A stretch of 18,531 bases of DNA from Patescibacteria group bacterium UBA5194 (GTDB lineage: Bacteria; Patescibacteriota; Gracilibacteria; BD1-5; UBA6164): positions 37,469-55,999 of the forward strand of contig DHWA01000054.1 in NCBI GenBank assembly GCA_002412935.1. The letters are read 5' to 3'. The position numbers and the translations under genes are program-made. The notes under the pieces were generated by a model that had not been told where the DNA came from, made no database searches, and was given only the letters and a program-made list of their open reading frames with translations. Each line of letters opens with the position of its first letter. Position 1 is the stretch's first letter. Positions 1-8,792 of the stretch are shown here, piece after piece.

Positions 1-2
1 CT

Positions 3-479
3 TGTTGATGAACAATAGATAAGGATTACAGTATACTTAAAGGAAGTTATGATTTTATAATATGAAAACCAAGAATAGCTAATATATTAAAGAATATAAG
101 ATTAAATTATTGATTTGAAGTAATAGAATTAATAAAGAAAGATTCTTTAGATATGACAGATGATGATAGAAATTTAATTTTAGAGACTGTAAAAAAAGTA
201 AAAAATGATAAAATTATTATAACACATTGAACTGACACTATGATTGATACTTGAGAAAAATTAAAGCAAATAAAAGATAAAAAAATAATTCTTATTTGAA
301 GCAGTAAACCTCAAATTTTTAAAGATTCTGATGCAGATTTTAATATTTGATTTGCTATGTGAGTAATAAATACAATCAATAAAAATTGAATATATATTGT
401 TATGAATTGAGAATTATTTGAAATAGGAAGTGTAGAGAAAACTCAAGAAGGGTTTTTTAAAAAACTAAACAATAACTAA
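3..479 (+). CDS. Asparaginase domain protein, N-terminal-domain-only type (5' partial)
   Basis: The reading frame enters from the left edge and ends at TAA 477-479, giving about 158 visible residues. With UGA as glycine it starts CGGTIDKDYS, the N-terminal GGTI signature of asparaginases with its nucleophile threonine, and continues to the second signature THGTDTM near residue 76. The tail resembles single-domain asparaginase-like proteins of about 160-170 residues (DSDADFNIGFAMG, then YIVMNG), not the two-domain 330-residue L-asparaginases, so probably only about 7 N-terminal residues are missing. The family is expected to hydrolyse asparagine or a similar amide in the cytoplasm; the true substrate cannot be read from the sequence. 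It is followed 30 bp later by ileS on the same strand with no visible terminator, so co-transcription is likely. Several of the signature glycines are UGA codons. Family confidence is high, substrate confidence low. Confidence 0.85.
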
Positions 480-509
480 CTTAACATTTAAAATTTAACA
501 TTTCCTATT

Positions 510-3500
510 ATGTTCCCAAAAGTAAACCAAAAACAATCGTTTCCTAGATTGGAAGAAGAAGTGATGAAATATTGGAAAGAGAATGATACTTTTAAGAAGT
601 CTATTGAGACTAGAAAAGATAGTGAGGAATTCAATTTTTATGATGGTCCTCCGTTTGCTACGGGGACTCCGCATTATGGTCATATCTTGGCAGGTACGAT
701 TAAGGATGTAATTCCTAGATACCAAACTATGCTTGGAAAAAGAGTTGATAGAGTTTTTGGTTGGGATTGTCATGGATTGCCGATTGAAAATATAGTTGAA
801 AAAAAGATGTGAATAAGTTGAAAAGATGATATAGAAAATAAAATTTGAGTTTATGATTTCAATGAGAGTTGTAGGGCTAATGTATTTGGTTATGTAGATG
901 AATGGAAAAAAACAGTTGAGAGAATGTGAAGATGGGTTGATATAGAGAATGATTATAAGACTATGGATACAAATTTCATGGAATCTGTTTGGCGGGTATT
1001 TAAAAGTATTTATGATAAATGATTAGTTTATGAAGGACATAGAGTTGTGCCTTATTGTCCTCGTTGTACAACTCCACTTTCAAATTTCGAAGTAAATCAA
1101 GGTTATAAAGACAAGCAAAGTAAAACTGTAACAGTTAAGTTTAAGGTGAAAAATTGAAAACAAGAAATATGTTATAAGTGTTGAACATGAATTATTGTAA
1201 AAAATCTAGATTGAAAAATATTGTTGTGAAAAAAGAAATCTAATTGACTTTATACCTTTCCTGGATGAAAAGTTGAATGTTGAGAAAATTTTTTAAATAC
1301 TGCAATTAGAGAATTGGAAGAAGAAACATGAATAAAAAGACAAAATCTAACTTATATTTCAAATAATTATAGTTCTAATTATTGAGATAATTGGAATGAA
1401 TATATTTATGAAACATCTGTGGAAAATGATAATGAAATAATAAATAATGAAAGTGATAAATTTGAACATTGGAAATTTTATGATTTAGATTTCATAAAAA
1501 ATCTAGAAAAAGAAGATTTAGAAACTCATAGTTATCAAGTTGTTCAACAATTAAAATGAGAAAAAAGTTTTAATATTTCTAGTTGAAATAAATATATCCT
1601 AGCTTGGACAACAACTCCTTGGACACTTTATGCAAATCTTGGGCTTGCAGTTTGAAAAGATATAGAATATGTAGAATTACTTGATAAAACAAACTGAGAT
1701 ACTTATGTTTTGGCAAAAGAAAAGGTAAAAGATTATTATAAAAAGCCAGAAGATTATGAGATAATTAGAGAATACAAATGATCTTGTCTTCAATGAATAA
1801 AATACGAACCTATTTTTCCTGATTTTGATATTCAACTTAATGAGATGAATTCAGATTTGTGAACAAGTATAAAACTGGGGAAAAATTCTTGGTCAGTAGT
1901 ATTGGGGCATCATGTAACAACTGAGACTTGAACTTGAATAGTTCATATTGCTCCAGCTTATGGGGAAGATGATTTTATAATTTGAGAAAAACAAGATTTA
2001 GGATTTATAGCACATATAGATAACAGTTGAAAAACTTACAATTTACTTGAAAATAATGCTAAATTTGTATTTGATTTTAACGAAATGGTAGTTCAAGAAT
2101 TAAAAGATAAAAAATTATCAATAAATATTTGAAGTTTAGTTCACTCATATCCTCATTGTTGGAGATGTGATACTCCACTTATTTATAGAGCAATTTCAGC
2201 TTGGTATGTAGCAGTTGAAAAGATAAGAGACAAGATGGTTGCAAATAATGCAAAGACAAATTGGACACCAGATGCTATAAAGCATGGTAGATTTGGTAAA
2301 TGGCTAGAACAAGCTCGTGATTGGAATATTTCAAGAAATAGATATTGGGGATCAGCAATTCCAGTTTGGCAATCAGAAGATAAAAAAGAAGAAGTTTGTA
2401 TTGGTAGTATAAATGATCTTTATGAAGCAAATAAAGAATACGGACAAATAACTAAAGTTATATTTGTGAGACACGGTAGAACTGACTATAATGAAAAATG
2501 ATTGATGGATTATCAAGATAAAGCAAGATTAAACGAACAGTGAAAGAAACAAGCAGAAGCTATAAAAGAAAGATTTAAAGATATAAAAATAGACAAGATA
2601 TATAGTTCTCCATTAACAAGATGTGTAGATACAATTACTCCATTAGCTAATTCAAACTGAATAAAAATAGAAATAGAACAAGGCTTAAAAGAATTAGATA
2701 GTTGAACTTATCAAGACAAGACTCTTGATTTTGATTGGGAAACTGATTTAAATTTTGATGATGAAAAAGTAGGATCTGGAGAATCTATTAAAGATTTGTA
2801 CAATAGATTAAACGATTCTTTTAAAAAAATCTTAAAAGAAAATAAATGAAAAACTGTAGTTATTTGTTCACATTGAGAACCTCTAGTTCTATTAAAAAAA
2901 ATCATCAATGATTATGATTACAAAAAAGATAAATCTAAATTTATTATACAAAATAAGTGAAATAAAAATTTTGAGGAAACTTATGTTTATTCTGAGAGTC
3001 TACAAGAAGTTGATTTACACAAACATTTTGTTGATGATATCTTAGTGAAAAGTAATAGTAATAATTTAAAAGTTAAAAAAGTTCTTTGAATTCATGGATT
3101 TAAAAGAAATCCTGAAACTTTGATTGATTTTTTAAATCAAACTAAACTAAATCTAGAAAAAGAGTGATTTATAGTTGATACTCCTGTCTTTGAAGAATGA
3201 TGAGATATAAATTATAAAAATTGGGAGAAAAAATTGGATGATTTGGATTTAAATAATTATGATACAGTATTTACTCACTCTATGTGATGAAGAGTGGTTA
3301 TAGAGTACATATTGGAAAAGAAAATCAAAATTGATAGATTAGTTTTGGTTTCTTCTACAAAGTATTGAAGTGGAACAAAAGAAGTTTCTGAATTTTTCGC
3401 TAAAATGAAGCATAATGATTTAAGTAAAATAAATGATTATGTAAAAGAAATAATTTTATTAACTTCAAAAGATGATAAAACTGCAAGAGTTGAATGAGCA

Positions 3501-5744
3501 AGAAGTTTAGCAAAAGAAATCAATTGAAATTTGATTGAAGTAAATTGATTTGGGCATTTTAATGTAACTGAAAATAAGATAATAGAATGATTAGTTAAAT
3601 TTTGAGCTCCACTAAAAAGAATTCCTGAAGTTCTTGATTGTTGGTTTGAGTCTGGAAGTATGCCTTATGCTAGTAAACATTATCCTTTTGCTTTTGAAAG
3701 TGGCGAGGGATTCAAATTCCCAGCTGATTTTATTGCAGAATGACTTGATCAAACTAGAGGTTGGTTTTATACTTTGATTATACTTTCTACAGCACTTTTT
3801 GATTCTCCTGCGACTATGAATACCATAGTAAATGGTATAGTACTAGCTGAAGATGGTAAAAAAATGAGTAAAAGTTTAAAAAATTATCCAGATCCTGCGA
3901 AAATATTTGATAATTATTGAGCGGATGCTATGAGATTTTATCTTATGAATTCTCCTGTTGTTGAAGCACAAGATCTGAGATTTAGTGAAGCTGGAGTTGA
4001 AGAAGTAGTTAAAAAAGTTATTCTACCACTTTGGAATACTTATAGTTTCTTCACTACATATGCAAATATCGATAAATTTAAACCAAGTAAATCTCATATT
4101 TATTATTGTAGACATGGGGAAACAGATCTAAATGTAAAAAAAGTAATGAATGGTTGAGATGTAGATTCTTTATTAACATCAAATTGAGAAAAACAGGCAA
4201 AATTAGCTTGAAAAAACTTCAAATTATCTGGTGAAAAGATAGATGTAATTATTTCTTCTCCAAAAATAAGAGCTAAAAATACTGCAGAATTGATAGCAAA
4301 AGAGATAGGGTATAATTCTGAAATAATTATTGATGAAAGATTAAATGAGCATAGAGATGGTGTATTTAAATGAATGACTCATGAAGAAATAATAAAATAT
4401 GCTAAAAAAGAATATAATTTAGATTTAGAATTAGGTGCTTCAGTAAAGAGATTTTTCAAAGATGGAAAATATAATAAAGTAGAAGATGTAATTCTATTTG
4501 ATAATAGAGTTTTGGAAGCATATAAAGAAATAGAAGAGAAATATAAGTGAAAAAATGTGCTTATAGTTGCTCATGCATGAACTTTTAGACCAATAAACAG
4601 ATTTATAAATGATTTAGATTTAAATAAAGCTCATTATGAATTACCTACAATAAATAATGCGACTATTTTTAAACTTCATTCATGAAGACAAAATATACTT
4701 GATAAATGGATAATTTCAGAGTTAAATAAACTTATTTTAGATGTTTCATCTTGATTAGATTCTTATAAAATAAATGAAGCAACTAGACCTATAATGACTT
4801 TTATGGATAATCTAACTAATTGGTATATAAGAAGAAGTAGAAAGAGATTTTGGAAACAAGAAAATGATTCTGATAAGATAGAAGCATATGAAACACTTTA
4901 TGAAATTTTGGTAGAACTTAGTAAGATTTTGTCTCCTGTTATGCCTTTTGTTACTGAACATATTTATAGGAATCTAACTTGAAAAGAGTCTGTTCATCTT
5001 GATATATTTCCTATTGCAAATAACTCTTTTATACTTTCAAACTTAAATACAAGTTTTGAAAAAACTGCTAAACTGATTAATTTATGATTATCGTTTAGGT
5101 CAAGAAATAAACTAAGAGTTAGACAACCACTTTTAAGTGCTACAATTTGAGAAAAATTGGACCAATATTATCTTGATATAATCAAGGAAGAATTAAATGT
5201 AAAAGAAATAATTGTACTAGAAGATTCTTCAAAAATAGCAAAAAAAGTATGTCGCCCAAATGCAAAACTTATATGACCAAAATTTGGTAGAGATGTACAA
5301 AAAGTTATAGTAGAAGCAAAAAATGGTAATTTTGAAGAATTAGAAGCTTGAAAAATAAAAGTATGAGAATTTGTACTTGAGGTTTGAGAATACGAAATGG
5401 CTTATGAAAAACTTGATGAGAATATGGACATTGAAAGCTGATTTGGTATGGTTATAGCAATGGATGCTAAACTAACTCCTGAACTTATTGAAGAGTGATA
5501 TGCTCGTGATATAGTGAGACATATCCAAGAATCAAGAAAAGAAGCAAATTTTAATGTAGATGATAGAATTGAAATAGAATTAAAAACTGAGAATTTAGAA
5601 TTAGCAAATAGTATAGAAAAATTTAAAAATAATATTCAAGCAGAAACTTTATCTACAATAACAGAAAAATTAGCTAATCCTTCTTATGAGAAAGAAATAG
5701 AACTTGAAGAATATAAATTAAAAATAAGTTTAAAAAAAGTATAG
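510..5744 (+). CDS. ileS: Isoleucyl-tRNA synthetase with four inserted enzyme domains
   Basis: Charges tRNA-Ile with isoleucine in the cytoplasm. One continuous frame of 1744 residues (UGA = Gly), against about 1050 for a usual type-2-like IleRS. Core landmarks, in order: HYGH at 55-58 (HIGH motif), YCPRC just before the editing domain, TTTPWT at 367-372 and GEDDF at 485-489 of the CP1 editing domain, WNISRNRYWG, LDCWFESGS, KMSKS at 1118-1122, then the tRNA-binding alpha-helical domain and C-terminal region. Four foreign domains interrupt the core: Nudix (about 215-350), histidine phosphatase 1 (649-825), alpha/beta hydrolase (853-1031), histidine phosphatase 2 (1196-1391). Removing them leaves about 1056 residues, a normal IleRS. 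The usual CP2 zinc-knuckle cysteines near IPVW and before RIPEVLDCW appear to be lost, the latter where the hydrolase sits. Start chosen at ATG 510 in the local ATTATG context; no Shine-Dalgarno. The next gene starts 8 bp after the stop. Confidence 0.95.
1152..1559 (+). other. Nudix hydrolase domain inserted in the IleRS editing region
   Basis: Residues about 215-350 of IleRS. The Nudix box is complete: Gly253, Glu259, then RELEEETGI at 267-275, matching GX5EX7REUXEEXGU. It is preceded by ILLGKKKSNGLYTFPGG, the usual strand-loop entry of the fold. The insert lies between VTVKFKVKN and NKYILAWTTTPWTL, which are contiguous in ordinary IleRS. Nudix enzymes cleave nucleoside diphosphate linkages such as those in ADP-ribose, dinucleoside polyphosphates or oxidised NTPs; the substrate here is unknown. 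Boundaries are estimated to about 10 residues. Confidence 0.9.
2454..2984 (+). other. Histidine phosphatase domain 1 inserted in IleRS
   Basis: Residues about 649-825. The domain opens with VIFVRHGRTDYNEKG and carries the full branch-1 histidine phosphatase set: Arg654 and His655 (phospho-acceptor), Arg704 in SSPLTR, Glu728 in LKELD, and His788 in CSHGE. It sits between IleRS segments GSINDLYEANKEYG and EVDLHKHFVDDIL, downstream of the editing domain. Substrate unknown; the family covers phosphoglycerate mutase-like, nucleotide, sugar and protein phosphatases. Confidence 0.88.
3066..3602 (+). other. RBBP9/YdeN-like alpha/beta hydrolase domain inserted in IleRS
   Basis: Residues about 853-1031. 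VLGIHGFKRNPET opens the fold, HSMGG gives the nucleophile elbow with Ser924, SKDDK gives Asp988 or Asp989, and FGHF gives His1016, a plausible complete Ser-Asp-His triad. The layout resembles small RBBP9-type serine hydrolases. It lies directly before APLKRIPEVLDCWFESGS of the IleRS catalytic domain, where ordinary type-2 enzymes have a short cysteine-bearing knuckle. Only about 28 core residues separate it from the preceding phosphatase insert. Substrate unknown. Confidence 0.82.
4095..4682 (+). other. Histidine phosphatase domain 2 inserted in IleRS
   Basis: Residues about 1196-1391. Opens with YYCRHGETDLN; catalytic set Arg1201, His1202, Arg1254 in SSPKIR, Glu1280 in LNEHRDG, and His1355 in VAHAG. 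It separates YSFFTTYANIDKFKPS at the end of the catalytic domain from ILDKWIISELNKLI at the start of the tRNA-binding helical domain; these are nearly adjacent in ordinary IleRS. It is clearly divergent from histidine phosphatase 1, so a recent internal duplication is unlikely. Confidence 0.88.
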
Positions 5745-5752
5745 AAAATATT

Positions 5753-6424
5753 ATGAAAGAATATTTAGAAAAAATTATAAAAGATAGGAGAAGTATATCA
5801 GAATTTAGTGATAGGCAAGTCTCAAATGAATTTATTGATGAATTGATTGATTTAGCAAGTTTTGCTCCATCAAGCACAAATACTCAGCCTTGGTTTTTTC
5901 TAATATTTAAATCAGAAGAAAACAAGAACAGGTTGAATTATTATATTGATTTGGGGTATGAAAAGTTAAAAAATCAATTAAAGGACAATAATATAATATC
6001 ATGAACTATATTCTCAAAGGTAGCAGATTCTTTTTCTAAATATTGAAGATTTGATAAAGCCCCAGTTTATATTTTGTGTTTTGCTCGTTCTTATGATAAA
6101 AAAGGATTATCACAAATTATTAAATTATCAAATAATAATAATATAGAAAACATAGCAAATGAAAGCACAAAAACTAGTGTAGCAATGGCTATGCAAAATT
6201 TGTTATTAGGAGCTTATTCTAAATGATTGTGAACAAGAATAAAAGATTGAATTAAATTTTTTTTGATAGATGATGAGATAAAAAAACAATTTTATAAAGA
6301 ATTTTCTATTCCTAATGATTATTCATTAATATCTTGAATTCAAATTGGTTATCCAAAAGAAAATAAAGTAAAAAGAGTAGCATTTGCAAGACTACCAATT
6401 GAAAAGATTAGAAAATATCTTTAA
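5753..6424 (+). CDS. Nitroreductase family protein
   Basis: A 223-residue protein. The N-terminus (DRRSISEFSDRQVSNEFIDE, then APSSTNTQPWFF) is the FMN-binding opening of the nitroreductase family: an Arg-Arg-Ser phosphate contact followed by the A-PS-x-N-x-QPW loop. The middle (ESTKTSVAMAMQNLLLGAYSKGLGT) is the dimer helix with the FMN-contacting SVA-AxQN-LL-A pattern, and the C-terminus has the IQIGYP strand. Such enzymes are FMN-dependent NAD(P)H oxidoreductases acting on nitroaromatics, quinones or flavins; the physiological substrate is not readable. The gene starts 8 bp after ileS with no terminator between, so it is probably translated from the same transcript. Glycine UGA codons occur throughout. 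Confidence 0.88.
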
Positions 6425-6432
6425 AGAAAAAG

Positions 6433-6459
6433 TTGTATTTAATAAAAAATATATATAAT
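6433..6459 (+). promoter_or_regulatory. Candidate promoter for pyk
   Basis: TTGTAT at 6433-6438 and TATAAT at 6454-6459 with 15 bp between, 23 bp ahead of the pyk ATG. The spacing is short for a housekeeping sigma factor, so this is a tentative call based on pattern alone. Confidence 0.4.
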
Positions 6460-6482
6460 ACAAACTTCTTAATAAAAAAAAT

Positions 6483-7904
6483 ATGAAAAAGACAAAGATT
6501 ATAGCAACTTTATGACCCGCTACAAATACTGAAGAAAAAATAGTAGAATTATATAATGCATGAATAAATATAATTAGATTCAATTTTTCTCATGCTGATT
6601 ATGAGTGAGCTCAAAAAACAGCAGATTTAATTAAAAAACTTAATAAATCTTGAATTACAAATTTAAGTTTATTACTTGATACAAAGTGACCAGAGATAAG
6701 GACAGGAACTATAGAAAATAAAATACAATATAATATTTGAGATATATTTAAAATATATGTAGATAAAGATAAGTTATCTTGAGAAAATTCTTTATTTTGT
6801 GATTATCCTTTTTTGATAGGAGATGTAGAAATCTGACAGAATATAGTTATCGATTCAGGACTTTTAAATACAAAAGTTATTTCTAAAAACAATGATTATG
6901 TAGAGGTTGAAGCAGAAAATCCTGCAACTATTGGTTCTAGAAGACATATTAATTTACCATGAATAAAATTAAAACTTCCTTCTGTTACAGAAAAAGATGT
7001 TATAGATATAAATTTTGCGTTGGATAATGATTTTGATTTTATAGCTGCTTCTTTTGTAAGAAATAAAGAATGAATAGAAGACATAAGAAAATTGTTTGAA
7101 GCAAAAGATAATTTACATATAAAACTTATATCAAAGATTGAAAATGCAGAAGCATTAGAGAATCTAAATGATATAATAAAGTATAGTGATGGTATAATGG
7201 TAGCTAGATGAGATTTATGAGTTGAAGTTCCTATAGAAAAACTTTCTGTTTATCAAAGAGAAATTATGGATAAAAGTAAACATTGTGGTAAATTTGTAAT
7301 TATTGCTACACATTTACTTGAAACAATGATAGATAATCAATTTCCTACAAGAGCAGAAACATCAGATGTATTTAACAGTATTTTACAACAACCGGATTGT
7401 CTTATGTTATCTTGAGAAACAGCAATAGGGAAATACCCAATAGATACAGTAAAAATGATGGTGAAAGTTATTAAAGAAGCTGAAAACTTTGTTGAATATA
7501 AACATAAAGATTATTCTAATGGATGACTTAGAGAAAAAGATATGGAAAAGAAATTACTTATAAAAAGTGGTATATATATATGAGAAGAAATAAATTCAAA
7601 GGCTTTGATTATACTTACAAAATCTTGAATTCTGGCTCGTTTAGCAGCATCTTTTAGACCGAAAATACAAGTTTTTGCTTTTACAAAGTATAGTAAGACA
7701 GTTAATTATATAAATAGTTTATTCTGAATAACTCCTATTTATTTAGAAAATCGGAATAGTGAGAATTTTTTAGAAACAATGGATATAGCAGTAGAATATC
7801 TTACAACTAATAAATTTATAGAAACTTGAGATAGAATAATTGCTATAAACGATATGAAAAAAAATAATCAAGAACTTCCTATTATGGAGATAATAAATGT
7901 GTAA
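6483..7904 (+). CDS. pyk: Pyruvate kinase
   Basis: Converts phosphoenolpyruvate and ADP to pyruvate and ATP, the last step of glycolysis, in the cytoplasm. It has 473 residues, the normal length. Visible landmarks: KTKIIATLGPAT at the N-terminus, INIIRFNFSHADYE (substrate Arg and Asn), LLLDTKGPEIRTG before the B domain, LPGIKLKLPSVTEKD at its exit, the catalytic lysine region LISKIENAEA, the metal-binding signature MVARGDLGVEVP, then ETMIDNQFPTRAETSDV and LSGETAIGKYP. The C-terminal regulatory domain is present. Small departures from consensus are ATHLLETM instead of ATQMLESM and FNSILQQPD instead of ANAILDGTD. Start ATG 6483 gives the canonical N-terminus. A strong hairpin terminator follows 40 bp after the stop. 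Last gene of the plus-strand block. Confidence 0.96.
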
Positions 7905-7920
7905 AAAAGTGTTTAGTGGG

Positions 7921-7999
7921 TAGTGCTTAGTTTTAAATAAATCAAAAAAAATCTTGAATTATATTCAAGATTTTTTTTGTAAATAAAAACTAAGCACTA
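7921..7999. repeat. Nested inverted repeat around the pyk/hrcA terminator
   Basis: Outer arms of 14 bp (tagtgcttagtttt at 7921-7934 and its exact reverse complement at 7986-7999) enclose a separate perfect hairpin at 7944-7978. The right arm ends 2 bp before the hrcA stop codon. It lies between convergent genes. The outer arms may stabilise the terminator or be the remnant of a small mobile palindrome. Confidence 0.7.
7944..7978. terminator. Bidirectional intrinsic terminator between pyk and hrcA
   Basis: Perfect 16-bp stem (eight A, then TCTTGAAT) with a 3-nt TAT loop and eight T after it. The symmetry gives a U-tract on both strands, so it can end pyk from the left and hrcA from the right. 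Confidence 0.85.
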
Positions 8000-8000
8000 A

Positions 8001-8696
8001 TTAAATTATTCCTCTTATTGCACTTATATTGAAACTATAATTCATTTTTAGTGATCCAATAATTCAGATATATCATACTTTTCAATTAATCATTAAGGGT
8101 TTCAATATTATAGTATAATCTTTTAAAAAAGGGATTATATTTTCTTCTCAAATAAATACATTTACTCAAGATGATATTGGTAATTGTTTTATAAAATTTA
8201 TAAAGTTAGTTTTATCTTCAAGCATTGAAATTATATTGAACATATCTTCTCAGATTCTCCCATAATTTCATTTTAAAAATTGAGAAATTCAGGCATACTG
8301 TAGTAATGATTCTTCTTCTATTATCATAAAAGATAGTTCATTTGTATTTTTTGATAGTTCAAAAATAATTCTATAAATAAAGTCGTTTAGATTTTTGATT
8401 TCTAGAGTATCATTTTTACTTTTTTCTTGTAAAAAATGATCAGGAGTATGTTGCATTAAGTAATTTATAAATACTCTTAGTCATTTTGTAGTAGGAAGCC
8501 TTCACGCTGAATTATACGGTTGATAAATAAATTCATACTCTTCTAAAACTGCCATATCATTTCTAACAGTTGCTGAACTAACTCATAAATTATACTTTTT
8601 AAGTAGTGATTTACTTCAAAGAACATTTCAAGTTTCTAAATATTCTCTTACTATTATACTAAGTATATCTATGTTTCTATCTGTTAAATTGAACAT
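8001..8696 (-). CDS. hrcA: HrcA-type heat-inducible transcription repressor, short form
   Basis: A 231-residue protein. The N-terminus (LTDRNIDILSIIVREYLETG, then GSKSL, LGVSSATVRNDMAVLEE, SAGRLPTTKGLR) is the winged helix-turn-helix of HrcA, with the recognition helix in SSATVRNDM. The C-terminal half keeps weaker hallmarks (NVFIGEENIIPFLKDYTIIL, then GYIGIIGSLKMNYS). HrcA normally represses chaperone operons (groESL, dnaK) by binding CIRCE operators; no chaperone gene and no CIRCE copy occurs in this window. Usual length is about 340 residues, so the middle dimerisation/GAF-like part is reduced, which may be normal in small CPR genomes. ATG at 8694-8696 is the only sensible start and gives the canonical N-terminus. 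It is convergent with pyk and separated from it by a bidirectional terminator. Confidence 0.85.
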
Positions 8697-8731
8697 TTAT
8701 TGAAATTAAAAGATTAATAATTGATATTATA

Positions 8732-8759
8732 AATATAAGACAACTAATACTAAAGTCAA
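8732..8759 (-). promoter_or_regulatory. Candidate hrcA promoter overlapped by a small palindrome
   Basis: On the minus strand TTGACT (8754-8759), 16 bp, then TATATT (8732-8737), about 35 bp ahead of the hrcA ATG. The -35 box lies inside a palindrome, actaaa-gtcaag-tttagt at 8749-8766, which could be an operator for autoregulation. It does not match CIRCE. Pattern evidence only. Confidence 0.4.
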
Positions 8760-8792
8760 GTTTAGTTTTTTAACAATTTAATTTGGGTATAC

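Noticed and set aside
510..812. A short stand-alone protein of 100 residues, with similar pieces at 2235-2501, 3930-4157, 4794-4982 and 5514-5744
   Set aside because: All are in the same frame of one gene and are separated only by UGA codons that encode glycine here; they are fragments of IleRS.
1152..4682. Inteins or group I/II introns explaining the ileS insertions
   Set aside because: The inserts lack Hint-type splicing motifs at the junctions and instead show Nudix, phosphatase and hydrolase catalytic motifs; the reading frame runs through, with no intron core visible.
510..5744. IleRS as a pseudogene or frameshifted gene
   Set aside because: No UAA or UAG interrupts the frame and conserved motifs continue from end to end; only UGA codons intervene.
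7921..7999. CIRCE operator next to hrcA
   Set aside because: The outer arms resemble CIRCE half-sites (TAAGCACT against TTAGCACT) but are in the wrong order and 51 bp apart instead of 9, and lie at the 3' end of hrcA.
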